A stretch of 64,000 nt of DNA, from contig JAZNWN010000015.1 of the NCBI GenBank assembly GCA_045593405.1, positions 62,001-126,000 of the forward strand, in the 5' to 3' direction. Position numbers and translations under genes: made by a program. The DNA is from UMGS1933 sp045593405 (GTDB lineage: Bacteria; Bacillota; Clostridia; TANB77; CAG-508). Under the pieces are notes generated by a model that was given only the letters and a program-made list of their open reading frames with translations, had not been told where the DNA came from and did not search any database. Shown here piece after piece: positions 15,328-24,454 of this stretch (positions are counted from its first letter, which is position 1; the number at the start of each line of letters is the position of its first letter).

Positions 15328-15359
15328 ACCCCAGCAAGAAATCTTGCTGGGGTATTTTT
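15328..15359 (+). terminator. Terminator of the 14588 gene
   Basis: 12-bp perfect stem (ACCCCAGCAAGA / TCTTGCTGGGGT) followed by ATTTTTA. It abuts the convergent topB stop codon. Confidence 0.88.
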
Positions 15360-17259
15360 AATATTTTACCACTAATTTATCAAATTTTGATTTTATGTAT
15401 TTTTCTAGTTTTTGCATGAATTCTTCTGCGCCTATTTCTTTTCTTGCTACCATACTTAAACCTTTTTCCCAGCTTGCTGTTAGCTTGGGATTTAATATAT
15501 CTGGCATTGAGCTATTTACTACATCAAAAATAGCCTCTCCTTTTCCAGTTGGTGTTATTATTTGTGTTTTGTTGTTTATCTCTATGTATTTTATTCTTTC
15601 TAATTTTTTTATTATTTCTGCTCTTGTTGCACTTGTTCCTATTCCATCACCTTTTATTTGTTCTCTTAAAGCTTCATCTTCTATTAATTTCCCCGCATTT
15701 TCCATTGCAAGTATCATTGAACCTGAATTATATCTTGATGGTGGACTTGTTTCTGCTTCTTTTATTGTTAGCTCGACTTTTTCTATTTTTTGACCTTTTT
15801 TTAGGTTCTTTAACCCTTCATTTACCTCTTCTTTTGCTTCTTTAGCAGGTTTTAAAATTTCTAGATATCCTTGTTTTATACATATTTTCTCATTTGCATA
15901 AAAAGTTTCATCTTCTATATTTACAGTTACTGCTACTTTATTAAATTCTGCTGGTGGATAGAATATACTTAAAAATCTTTTTACTATTAATTTATATATT
16001 TCCTTATTTAAGTCTGTTAATTTATCGTAATTTTCAAACCCTTGGCCTGTTGGAATTATTGCATAGTGATCTGTTATTTTACTATCATTTACATACTTTG
16101 TTTTTAGCAAATTCGTAGAATATTTTTCTTGTATCATTTTGGAAATATATTGCTTAATTTCTTCATCTTTAAGACCACGAGCTAAACCATTTAAATTTTT
16201 AGAAATTTCTTTTGCCACTGCTGTTGATAATACTCTAGCATCTGTTCTTGGGTATGTTACTAATTTTTTCTCATACAAAGCTTGAATTATTTCTAGTGTT
16301 TCGTCTGGTTTTATCTTAAAACGTTTTGTACATTCATTTTGAATTTCTGCTAAGTTAAATAAAAGAGGTGCATTTTCTTTTTGTTTTGATTTTTTTATTT
16401 CTGTTACAACTGCTTCTTTTCCATTTAAAGTACTTATAAATTCTTCTGCTTTTTCTTTTGATTTAAAACCTGTTTCATTATATAACTCTGGTGTTTCAAA
16501 TTTCTTTGATTTTTCATTTACTTTCCAATCAGCTATAAGCTCTCCATCTTCGCCTTTAAACTGTCCAGAGATCTTATAATATTTAGTTTTTATAAAGTTC
16601 CTTATTTCTCTTTCTCTTGAAACTACCATTCCAAGAACACATGTCATAACTCTTCCTACTGCAATTGATACTTTATCTTCATTTATTTCTTTTGCTACTC
16701 TTCTTCCATATATTATAGATAACATTCTAGAAAAATTAATTCCAATTAGATAATCCTCTTTTGCTCTTAAATATGCGGAGTCTGATAAGCTATTATATTC
16801 AGATAAATCTTTTGCTTCATTTATTCCTCTTAGTATTTCCTCTTCTGTTTGTGAATCTATCCATACACGTTTCATTTTTGCATTTGGATTTGGTTTTGCC
16901 ATCATAAATACTAGTCTTTGTATGTATTCCCCTTCTCTTCCAGAGTCTCCTGCATTATATATTTCAGAAACATCTTCTCTTTGAAGTAGGCTTTTTACAA
17001 TATTAAATTGATTCTCTACATTTGGAATTATTTCGTATTTATATTCCTCTGGTAAAAAAGGAAGTGTATCTAATCTCCAAAATTTTAGTTTTTCATCGTA
17101 TTTTTCTGGGTAGGACATTGTAACTAAATGTCCTACACACCATGTAATAATCCATTCATTAGATTCTAAATATCCATTTTTTCTATTAGCATTTACTTTT
17201 AAAGCTTTTGCAAATTCCATTGCTACAGAAGGCTTTTCTGTAATTAATAATTTTTTCAT
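15358..17259 (-). CDS. topB: DNA topoisomerase III
   Basis: Type IA topoisomerase that decatenates single-stranded DNA. The TOPRIM domain begins with LLITEKPSVA (residues 4-13) and its acidic motif DSGREGE is at 105-111. The active-site tyrosine is Y336 in TYPRTDAR. At 633 residues it lacks the C-terminal zinc fingers of TopA, as expected for TopB. AAGGTGA precedes the ATG. Confidence 0.94.
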   Translation of the reverse strand: MKKLLITEKPSVAMEFAKALKVNANRKNGYLESNEWIITWCVGHLVTMSYPEKYDEKLKFWRLDTLPFLPEEYKYEIIPNVENQFNIVKSLLQREDVSEIYNAGDSGREGEYIQRLVFMMAKPNPNAKMKRVWIDSQTEEEILRGINEAKDLSEYNSLSDSAYLRAKEDYLIGINFSRMLSIIYGRRVAKEINEDKVSIAVGRVMTCVLGMVVSREREIRNFIKTKYYKISGQFKGEDGELIADWKVNEKSKKFETPELYNETGFKSKEKAEEFISTLNGKEAVVTEIKKSKQKENAPLLFNLAEIQNECTKRFKIKPDETLEIIQALYEKKLVTYPRTDARVLSTAVAKEISKNLNGLARGLKDEEIKQYISKMIQEKYSTNLLKTKYVNDSKITDHYAIIPTGQGFENYDKLTDLNKEIYKLIVKRFLSIFYPPAEFNKVAVTVNIEDETFYANEKICIKQGYLEILKPAKEAKEEVNEGLKNLKKGQKIEKVELTIKEAETSPPSRYNSGSMILAMENAGKLIEDEALREQIKGDGIGTSATRAEIIKKLERIKYIEINNKTQIITPTGKGEAIFDVVNSSMPDILNPKLTASWEKGLSMVARKEIGAEEFMQKLEKYIKSKFDKLVVKY

Positions 17260-17287
17260 ATTTCACCTTAAAAATGTAATTTTTTGT

Positions 17288-17347
17288 GTAGGGTATGCCA
17301 GCAATTTATTACATAAATTACGGGTCGCCCTGGAGTGCGACCCCTAC
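17288..17347. repeat. REP pair downstream of aspS (left unit decayed)
   Basis: The right unit reads as an inverted GTAGGGGTCGCACTCCAGGG. The left unit keeps GTAGGG but its stem is degraded. It lies 20 bases from the aspS stop codon. Confidence 0.75.
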
Positions 17348-17366
17348 AACATTACTCAAATTACAA

Positions 17367-19127
17367 TTATTTCAAATCTATTTTTATATGAACATCTTTT
17401 AATTGTTCTTCTCTTACAACACTTGGTGCTCCCATCATTACATCTCTTGCTTTTTTATTTTTTGGGAATGCTATTATTTCTCTTAAGTTTTCTTCATTTG
17501 CTATTAACATTACCATTCTATCAAATCCTGGAGCTGCTCCTGCATGTGGTGGTGCCCCATACATAAATGCATTATATAATGCTCCAAATTTTTTCTTTAC
17601 GTCTTCCTCTGTGTATCCTGCAAGTTCAAATGCTTTTACCATTAATTCTGGATCATGATTTCTTACTGCCCCAGAAGCCACTTCATAACCATTACATACA
17701 ACATCATATTGGTATGCCAAAATTTCTAATGGATCTTTATTTTCTAAAGCTTCCATTCCTCCTTGTGGCATTGAGAATGGATTATGGTTAAAGTCTACTG
17801 TTCCTTCATCTGACAATTCATACATTGGAAAATCTACTATTAAACAGAATCTATATGCATTTTTCTCTATTAAATCCAAACGTTTTCCAAGTTCTATTCT
17901 TACAAGACCCGCTATTTTTTGAGCTGTTTTAAATTCGTCTGCTATAAAGAAAATACTGTCATTTTTCTTTACTCCAACTTCAGCCATTTTTTCTTTTATT
18001 TCTTCTGTTATAAATTTTGCAATTCCTCCCGCATAGTTTCCTTCTTCATCTACTTTTACCCAAGCTAATCCTTTTGCTCCTGCTTCTTCTACTGCAAATG
18101 TAGTCATATTATCGAAGAACTTTCTTCCTTGAGATGCTCCATTTGAAACTACTATTGCTTTTATTGTTTTATCTTTAAATGCTCCAAATTCACTATTTAC
18201 AAACATATCTGTAAAATCTTGTACTATAAGTGGATTTCTTAAATCTGGTTTATCTATTCCGTATTTTTCCATTGCTTCTTTATATGGAATCCTTATAAAT
18301 GGCCCCTCATCTACTTCCCATGTTGTAAACTTTTTGAAAGTTTCAGAAAATATTTCTTCTAATACTTTAAATACATCTTCTTGTGTTGCGAAACTCATCT
18401 CAAAGTCTAATTGATAAAATTCGCCTGGTGCTCTGTCTGCTCTAGGGTCCTCATCTCTAAAGCATGGTGCTATTTGGTAATATTTATCAAACCCTGATAC
18501 CATTAGTAATTGTTTAAATTGTTGTGGTGCTTGTGGAAGCGCATAAAATTCTCCTGGATGAATTCTACTTGGAACTAAGAAATCTCTTGCTCCTTCTGGA
18601 GATGAATTTGCAAGTATTGGTGTTTGAATCTCTGTAAATCCCAACTCATCCATTTTTGTTCTTAAAAATTTCATTACTTCTGAACGTAGCAATATGTTTT
18701 TATGTATTTTATCGTTTCTTAAATCTAAATATCTATATTCTAGTCTCAAATCCTCTCTTACGTTTGAATTATCAGTTTTTTCAGAATTTATCTCAAATGG
18801 AAGAACATTTTTACATTTACCAAGTACTGTTATTTTTTTTGATTCTATTTCAATTTCTCCTGTTGGTATTTTGTTATTTTTATTTATTCTTTCTAATACT
18901 GTTCCTTCCACAGATATTGTCATTTCTGTTACTAATTCTTCTGCAATTTTCGTTACTTCTTCGTTATCTGTTACAACAATTTGTGTTATTCCATATTGAT
19001 CTCTTAAATCTATAAATTTCATTGAGCCTAAATTTCTTATTCTTTGCACCCATCCGGCCAAACGCACTTCTTCTCCTTTGTTTTTAAGCCTTAATTCTCC
19101 ACAATTATGTGTTTTGTATTTGTTCAT
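17367..19127 (-). CDS. aspS: Aspartyl-tRNA synthetase
   Basis: Class II synthetase charging tRNA-Asp. An N-terminal OB-fold anticodon domain, the catalytic core with a bacterial insertion, and the terminal arginine motif (GFDRMVML) are all visible; 586 residues. The start at 19127 (MNKYKTHNCG) has a good AGGAGG. An upstream in-frame extension would be translated from an inserted palindromic repeat and is rejected. Expression is expected to be controlled by the T-box leader at 19319-19482. Confidence 0.96.
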   Translation of the reverse strand: MNKYKTHNCGELRLKNKGEEVRLAGWVQRIRNLGSMKFIDLRDQYGITQIVVTDNEEVTKIAEELVTEMTISVEGTVLERINKNNKIPTGEIEIESKKITVLGKCKNVLPFEINSEKTDNSNVREDLRLEYRYLDLRNDKIHKNILLRSEVMKFLRTKMDELGFTEIQTPILANSSPEGARDFLVPSRIHPGEFYALPQAPQQFKQLLMVSGFDKYYQIAPCFRDEDPRADRAPGEFYQLDFEMSFATQEDVFKVLEEIFSETFKKFTTWEVDEGPFIRIPYKEAMEKYGIDKPDLRNPLIVQDFTDMFVNSEFGAFKDKTIKAIVVSNGASQGRKFFDNMTTFAVEEAGAKGLAWVKVDEEGNYAGGIAKFITEEIKEKMAEVGVKKNDSIFFIADEFKTAQKIAGLVRIELGKRLDLIEKNAYRFCLIVDFPMYELSDEGTVDFNHNPFSMPQGGMEALENKDPLEILAYQYDVVCNGYEVASGAVRNHDPELMVKAFELAGYTEEDVKKKFGALYNAFMYGAPPHAGAAPGFDRMVMLIANEENLREIIAFPKNKKARDVMMGAPSVVREEQLKDVHIKIDLK

Positions 19128-19167
19128 AATTTTCCTCCCTATATATTTAATAAAAATATATGGAAAA

Positions 19168-19312
19168 TAGCCAAACGCAGGGGTTATATATTTTATTTTT
19201 AGAGCGATTCCGGGGTGACCGCCGTAGAAAATGTTTGAACGAAGTAAATTACATTTTCTAGGATGGGGCAGTGATAAAAATAAAATATATAACCCCGACG
19301 AGATTTGGCGGA
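19168..19312. repeat. MITE-like palindromic element, copy A
   Basis: A 145-bp imperfect palindrome with ends TAGCCAAACGCAGGGGT and ACCCCGACGAGATTTGGCGGA. The centre holds AGAAAATGT / ACATTTTCT arms. It is inserted between the T-box terminator and the aspS ribosome site, so the aspS leader now carries an extra long hairpin. Confidence 0.88.
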
Positions 19313-19318
19313 TGTCAA

Positions 19319-19482
19319 ACAAAAAAACCTTTTATCTCTATATACATAAATATATAGGGACGAAAGGTTTTATATTACCATTCCGCGGTGCCACCCTTTT
19401 TTGGATATTTCCCACTTTTATATTTAATTTTAGCTCCAATAAGTGTCACACGGAAATCATAATTCCCCTTATCTTCAACGCC
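19319..19482 (-). promoter_or_regulatory. T-box leader of aspS
   Basis: On the minus strand AAGGGTGGCACCGCGG (19383-19398) is the conserved T-box sequence that pairs with uncharged tRNA. The following terminator has AAAACCTTT / AAAGGTTTTTTT arms ending near 19319. Upstream, GTGACACTT contains GAC (complement of 19445-19447) followed by A, a plausible Asp specifier codon. Low charged tRNA-Asp would favour readthrough into aspS. The specifier placement is inferred from the context rather than a full stem I fold. Confidence 0.88.
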
Positions 19483-19488
19483 ATAATC

Positions 19489-19517
19489 ATTGTACTATTT
19501 TTAATATGATTTGTCAA
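19489..19517 (-). promoter_or_regulatory. Promoter of the T-box/aspS unit
   Basis: TTGACA (19512-19517) and TACAAT (19489-19494) with a 17-base spacer. Confidence 0.78.
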
Positions 19518-19547
19518 GAAAATAATATAATTTATATATTTAAATCT

Positions 19548-19620
19548 GTAGGGGCGGAGTTCCACCCCCGCCCGTTTTATTATTTCTTTTTTTCCGGCAG
19601 GGATGGAACCCCGCCCCTAC
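19548..19620. repeat. REP pair downstream of the patatin gene
   Basis: GTAGGGGCGGAGTTCCACCC at the left is mirrored by an inverted GTAGGGGCGGGGTTCCATCC at the right. It ends 11 bases from the patatin stop codon. Confidence 0.85.
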
Positions 19621-19631
19621 ATATAAACATT

Positions 19632-20477
19632 CTATTTTTCCAACATTTTCATTATTTCCTCTATCTGTTCTTTTGTGGTTTCATATCCAGACTTAAAACA
19701 ATAGTCTATTTTACTAATATCTAAAATTCCTGTTCCATCTGTTGGTACTGTTATTGTATAATCTGATTCTTTTAAATCTTCATCTGATATTTTTTCGCTC
19801 ATTAAATCTGTTACTTTTACAATTATATCTATAGCGTTACTTTCCTCATCTATTTTATTACTATCAAATTTTACTGAAATAACCTTGTCTGCTCCAAGTC
19901 GTCTTACTTCTCTTGCTGGAATATTATCTAACATTCCACCATCTAAAAACAATTTATCTTTGTATTTCATAGGTTCATATACTGCAGGGAAACTACTACT
20001 TGCTCTTACTGCTTTTCCAATATCTATTGTTGATATATGATTCTTTTTATTACTTTTTACAGATGTAAAAATATATTCTTCTCCAGTAGATATATCTACT
20101 GCTGGAATTACAATTGGCATTTTTATTTGATTTATATTACTTATTTCTTTTTCTAAAGCTTTTTTATTAAATATTTCCTCTATAAATTCACCATTATTTA
20201 TCCCTTGACTGCATATTCTATGTTTTAATATAAAATTCTTTATTTCTTTCCTTATTATATTACTATTTAATTTTACTATTGTACTAGCATACTTTTTAAA
20301 AAGTTCATAGATTTCATCTGGAGTATAACCTATTGAATAAAGAGCAGTAATCATACTTCCTGAACTTGTACCACCTAAAATATCTATTTTTATGTTATTT
20401 TCTTCTAAAGCTTTTAATACTCCTGCATGGGCAATCCCTCTAACTCCACCACCTGATAAAGCTAAACCTATTTTCAT
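19632..20477 (-). CDS. Patatin-like phospholipase (RssA-type)
   Basis: Ser-Asp dyad lipid hydrolase. The oxyanion-hole glycines (SGGGVRG, residues 8-14), the nucleophile elbow GTSSG with Ser38, and the later LDGG with the catalytic Asp are all present. There is no signal peptide, so it probably acts on the cytoplasmic face of the membrane. The substrate is unknown. AGGAGG precedes the ATG. It follows ctpA after a hairpin with a T run. Confidence 0.9.
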   Translation of the reverse strand: MKIGLALSGGGVRGIAHAGVLKALEENNIKIDILGGTSSGSMITALYSIGYTPDEIYELFKKYASTIVKLNSNIIRKEIKNFILKHRICSQGINNGEFIEEIFNKKALEKEISNINQIKMPIVIPAVDISTGEEYIFTSVKSNKKNHISTIDIGKAVRASSSFPAVYEPMKYKDKLFLDGGMLDNIPAREVRRLGADKVISVKFDSNKIDEESNAIDIIVKVTDLMSEKISDEDLKESDYTITVPTDGTGILDISKIDYCFKSGYETTKEQIEEIMKMLEK

Positions 20478-20488
20478 ATTTACCTCCT

Positions 20489-20529
20489 AAAAAAGACATA
20501 TAACATATTTTTCCCATATATTATATGTC
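20489..20529 (-). terminator. Hairpin with T run between ctpA and patatin
   Basis: GACATATAA...TTATATGTC arms (20495-20529) followed on the minus strand by TTTTTT and then directly by the patatin AGGAGG. It may act as an intergenic attenuator, lowering patatin expression relative to ctpA. Confidence 0.6.
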
Positions 20530-20539
20530 CTAAACTTAT

Positions 20540-21754
20540 CTATTGATTTTTTAAATAATCAATTGCTGTTTGTAATTGTTTGTCTTGTCTTTCGTCTATA
20601 ATCATTTTCTCATTTTCCACTTCAATATCTGGTGTTATTCCTACTTTATGTATTTTATTTCCTTCTGGAGTTTTAAATTCCTCTATAGTTATCTTTATGG
20701 CTCCTCCTATTGCCAGTGGCTGTACTTCTTGCATTATTCCTTTTCCAAATGTTTTAGTCCCAATTATAGTTGCAACTTCATTATCTTGCATTGCTGCAGC
20801 AAATATTTCTGTTGCACTTGCTGAATTTTCATTTACTAATACTACAATTTTTAATTCTTCTACAACAGGATTTGTAGATTTTGTTACTGTTTCTTTGTTA
20901 TCTTTATCATAAGATTTTAATATAACTTCTCCCATAGGTACAAATAATTCTGATAAAGAAATTGCTTCTGTAACTAATCCTCCTCCATTATCTCTTAAAT
21001 CTATAATTAAAGATTTTACATTTTTAGCTTTTAGTTTTTCTAATTCTTCTTTAAATTTCTGCGTACAATTTTCTTCAAATCCGAGCATTTCTATATAGCC
21101 AATATCTCCATCTAAAACTTTTGAATCAATATATTTAATTTCTACTGTTCTTCTTTCAACATCTATAGAGAAATTCATTTCATCTCTCAATATTTCTAAA
21201 TTAACTTTTGTCCCCTCTTCTCCTTTTACCATATTAGATACTTCTGTTAATTCTAATCCTTTACATTCTATTCCATTAACTTTATTAATTATATCTCCTG
21301 TTTGTAATTTTGCTTCTTCTGCAGGAGATCCTTCTATTGGAAGCAATACAACAATATCTCCTTCTGTATTTTGAGTCATATAAATGCCTATTCCAACATA
21401 ATTTCCGTTTACAGATACCATTAACTCTTCTAGCTCATCTTCAGTTAGGTATTCTGTATATTCATCTCCAAGTCCAGCCACATATCCTTTTAACGCAGTT
21501 TCTATCATTTTTTCTTCATCAAGTTCACCCATATATTCGTTTTCTAAATATCTTTTTAAAATTTCTATTTTTTTCCCTAATGTAGTAGTAGACTGTGAAA
21601 TTGAGATATATTTAGTTAAAGCTTCTATATTTCCTGAATCTGTTTTCATATAGTAATTATAAAAAATAACTGATGTTGCTAAAAATGTTACTAACATGGT
21701 TACTATAATTACCATTACTATTTTGTATATGTTATTTTTTTTGTCAAAATTCAT
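20540..21754 (-). CDS. Carboxyl-terminal processing protease (S41, PDZ)
   Basis: Membrane-anchored serine protease of the CtpA/CtpB family acting outside the membrane. An N-terminal membrane helix (about residues 11-33) is followed by a PDZ domain (about 110-195) and the S41 domain. The likely dyad is Ser313 in NSASATEIF and Lys338 in KTFGKG, 25 residues apart as in CtpB. At 404 residues it is typical. It lies downstream of the FtsEX-M23 block, as ctpB does near ftsEX and cell-wall peptidases in Bacillus. Confidence 0.93.
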   Translation of the reverse strand: MNFDKKNNIYKIVMVIIVTMLVTFLATSVIFYNYYMKTDSGNIEALTKYISISQSTTTLGKKIEILKRYLENEYMGELDEEKMIETALKGYVAGLGDEYTEYLTEDELEELMVSVNGNYVGIGIYMTQNTEGDIVVLLPIEGSPAEEAKLQTGDIINKVNGIECKGLELTEVSNMVKGEEGTKVNLEILRDEMNFSIDVERRTVEIKYIDSKVLDGDIGYIEMLGFEENCTQKFKEELEKLKAKNVKSLIIDLRDNGGGLVTEAISLSELFVPMGEVILKSYDKDNKETVTKSTNPVVEELKIVVLVNENSASATEIFAAAMQDNEVATIIGTKTFGKGIMQEVQPLAIGGAIKITIEEFKTPEGNKIHKVGITPDIEVENEKMIIDERQDKQLQTAIDYLKNQ

Positions 21755-21782
21755 GTATATGCCTCCAATTTATTAAATAAAA

Positions 21783-21860
21783 TCCGCCGCATCTCGTCGG
21801 GGTAGGACATTTTCTTTCTCCAAGCTTTCGAAAGAAAAGTGCTACCCCTGCGTGCGGCTA
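21783..21860. repeat. MITE-like palindromic element, copy B (short form)
   Basis: It has the same ends as the family (TCCGCCGCATCTCGTCGGGG and ACCCCTGCGTGCGGCTA) but only 78 bp, with a TTTCTTTC / GAAAGAAA centre. Probably an internal deletion derivative. Confidence 0.8.
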
Positions 21861-21916
21861 ATGTATCTCTAAGAATGTATTATTATAATATATTACTAGA
21901 CCAATATTTTATGCAT

Positions 21917-23098
21917 TTAATAACCTAAATATGGTAATGGATTTACAACGTGTCCATTTTTCCATACTTCAAAATGCAAATGTGGTCCTGTTGAATTTCC
22001 AGTACTTCCAACTGTTCCTATTACTTGTCCCTGTGATACCGTTTGTCCTTCTTGAACCTTTCTTGAACCTGAAAGCATATGTGCATAAAGAGTCATTGTT
22101 CCATCATGATGGTTTATTACTATATATTCCCCATAACTTCTGTAATTCCCATTTGAATTTCTTAAAGCTTTTGATGTCACAACTGTACCAGATTTTACTG
22201 CTACTACATTTTTTCCTATAACATTTATGTTTACATCTATCCCTGTATGTCCTCTATATGATGGAAAATTTTTGTTATTTATATTTGATAAACCTAGTCC
22301 TGCAACTGGGAATATATATCCATATGCACTTGGACTACCTTGTATTATGGTTGTTCCTCCAGATGCAGCTTCTTTTCTTGCAAGGTCTGCAATTTGTTTT
22401 TGTATATCTTGTTTATCTTTTTCAAATTGGTCTAACTTATCTTGCAAAGCTTTTTGTTCACTCGATAATTCATTTACATATCCTTGTTTTGTAGCTTGAG
22501 AGGCTTTTAATGCATCAGCAGTTGCTTGTTTATTATTTTTTAAACTTTCTATTTCAGCTTTACTATTTTCCAATGTTATTTTTGCTTGTTCAATAGTATT
22601 TTTATTTTCTTCTATTTGATCTAATAAATTATTATCATATTCTGCTATTTCTGAAACTATATAATATTTTGATATAAAATCCGTAATACTTGCTGATGAA
22701 AGTAATACATCTAAATATGTAGTCTCTCCCATCTCGTATAAAGCTACTAGTCTTTTTTCTAAATTTTCCTTCTGTATGGCATAATCTTCTTCTGCTTGTT
22801 TTAAATCTGCTTCTGCTTCAGAAATCTTGTCTTCTAAATCTGATATTTGTAGATTTAGATCATATATCTCATTTTCATATTCAGAAATTTCTGCAGTCAA
22901 CTCTTGTATTTGTGCCATTATCCCTGTAAGGTTTTCTTCAACATGACTTAATTCTTTTTCTGTTTCTTTTATTTTCCCATCTAAATCCGAGCTTTGTTGT
23001 TCTAATTCAGATTTGTTTGCTGCAAATGATATTAAAATGTTACTTGATGCTATTGTTATTAATAAAATTAATGTTATACATATTATTTTCTTTTTCAT
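21917..23098 (-). CDS. Secreted coiled-coil M23 peptidoglycan peptidase (FtsEX-associated)
   Basis: Likely murein hydrolase activated by FtsEX, similar in layout to PcsB/EnvC/CwlO. A signal peptide covers residues 1-28, a long coiled coil about 30-265, and the C-terminal LytM/M23 domain has HTGIDVN and HLHFE zinc ligands. The start at 23098 has GGAGG; a longer reading runs into an inserted repeat and is rejected. A stretch around YEMGETTYLDVLL is shared almost exactly with the next gene, so the two are paralogues. Confidence 0.92.
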   Translation of the reverse strand: MKKKIICITLILLITIASSNILISFAANKSELEQQSSDLDGKIKETEKELSHVEENLTGIMAQIQELTAEISEYENEIYDLNLQISDLEDKISEAEADLKQAEEDYAIQKENLEKRLVALYEMGETTYLDVLLSSASITDFISKYYIVSEIAEYDNNLLDQIEENKNTIEQAKITLENSKAEIESLKNNKQATADALKASQATKQGYVNELSSEQKALQDKLDQFEKDKQDIQKQIADLARKEAASGGTTIIQGSPSAYGYIFPVAGLGLSNINNKNFPSYRGHTGIDVNINVIGKNVVAVKSGTVVTSKALRNSNGNYRSYGEYIVINHHDGTMTLYAHMLSGSRKVQEGQTVSQGQVIGTVGSTGNSTGPHLHFEVWKNGHVVNPLPYLGY

Positions 23099-23122
23099 TT
23101 TTCCTCCATTGTTTTCTAATAA

Positions 23123-23267
23123 TCCGTCGCATCTCGTCTGGGTTATATATTTTATTTTTTTCACTGCCCCATCATAGAAAATGTAATTCACTTCGTTCAA
23201 ACATTTTCTATGGCGGTCGCCTCGGAATCGCTCTAAAAATAAAATATATAAACTCCTGCGTGCGACT
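23123..23267. repeat. MITE-like palindromic element, copy C
   Basis: A 145-bp copy with ends TCCGTCGCATCTCGTCTGGG and CTCCTGCGTGCGACTA. It sits between two paralogous M23 genes and could extend their co-transcript with a stable hairpin. Confidence 0.85.
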
Positions 23268-23291
23268 ACTATTTAATAAAAGCATAATTTT

Positions 23292-24434
23292 TTATTCAGA
23301 ATTGGTCACATATGGTAATGGATTTACAAATGTCCCATTTACTTTAATCTCGAAGTGTAAATGTGGGCCTGTTGATAGTCCTGTTGACCCTGCTTCCATT
23401 ATTACTTCGCCTCTTTCTACCACTTGTCCAACTTCTACAAGTATTTTAGAACCATGAGCATAATTGGTTACTACTCCTCCTCCATGGTCTATCATTACTA
23501 CATTTCCATATGTCCCTACATATGATGCTGTTATAACAGTACCAGAATTTGCTGCAACAATAGGTGCTCCTGTTGTTGCTCCAATATCTATACCATTATG
23601 ATTTCTATAGTAATGTAGTATTGGGTGAAATCTCATTCCAAATGGTGAGGTTATTGTAGTATATCCTGGTATTGGCCATAAAAATTCTCCACCAATATAT
23701 TCTGAGTTTCCTTCTACCATAGCTAAAATTGCCATTTTGGCATCTATGCTGTCTAATTTTTGATTATATTCTTCTATTTGTTTTTGTTTATTTATTTCTT
23801 CCTCTGTCAATTCGTTCGCATAACTATTTTTTATAGTTCTAGCATTTTCTAGCGCAATTAATGTTTTTTCTTGAGCATTTTTTATTACGGTTAGTTTTTC
23901 ATTTTTTTCAGATAATTGTCTATTTATCTCTTCAACTTTATTTCTTTCTCTCTCAATTGTTTCTATTAAATCATTATCATACTCAGCAATTTCTGCAATT
24001 AAGTAATATCTGGAAATAAAATCCGTTATGTTTTTTGAATTTAATAAAACATCTAAATATGTAGTTTCTCCCATTTCGTATAAAGCTACCAGTCTTTTCT
24101 CAAAAGCTTCTTTTCTGATGTTATAATCTTTTTGTATATATTCTAATTTTTCTTGTATTATATTAATTTCTTCTTCGATTTTTATTATTTCATTTTCTGT
24201 TTCTTTTAATTTTATCTCGCCTTCTATAATTTGTGCTTCTATTTTAGTAATTGCCTCTAAAGCCTCTGTTAGTTCTATCTGTATATCTTCTAAACCATCA
24301 TTTGCAATATTTAGCTCTTCTGTTATTTGTTCTTTTTGTTCTTGCAAATCGCTCATATTTACTGCTCTAGCTATATTGTAAATCCCACATAACATTATGG
24401 CAATTAGTGCCATAGCTATGTACTTTTTTTTCAT
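23292..24434 (-). CDS. Secreted coiled-coil M23 peptidoglycan peptidase (FtsEX-associated)
   Basis: Paralogue of the next gene downstream. A signal peptide at residues 1-24 is followed by a coiled coil of about 220 residues and a C-terminal M23 domain with HNGIDIG and HLHFE ligands. The position directly after ftsX (20 bases) suggests it is the primary FtsEX-controlled hydrolase, with ATP-driven FtsEX movements relieving coiled-coil autoinhibition (family knowledge). Confidence 0.93.
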   Translation of the reverse strand: MKKKYIAMALIAIMLCGIYNIARAVNMSDLQEQKEQITEELNIANDGLEDIQIELTEALEAITKIEAQIIEGEIKLKETENEIIKIEEEINIIQEKLEYIQKDYNIRKEAFEKRLVALYEMGETTYLDVLLNSKNITDFISRYYLIAEIAEYDNDLIETIERERNKVEEINRQLSEKNEKLTVIKNAQEKTLIALENARTIKNSYANELTEEEINKQKQIEEYNQKLDSIDAKMAILAMVEGNSEYIGGEFLWPIPGYTTITSPFGMRFHPILHYYRNHNGIDIGATTGAPIVAANSGTVITASYVGTYGNVVMIDHGGGVVTNYAHGSKILVEVGQVVERGEVIMEAGSTGLSTGPHLHFEIKVNGTFVNPLPYVTNSE

Positions 24435-24454
24435 ATAAGCCTCACCACCTTTTG

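Noticed and set aside
19128..19322. N-terminal extension of aspS
   Set aside because: The extension is translated from the MITE-like element; the real start has AGGAGG at 19134-19139 and matches the family.
23099..23200. N-terminal extension of the second M23 gene
   Set aside because: It reads into repeat copy C; the signal peptide and ribosome site fix the start at 23098.
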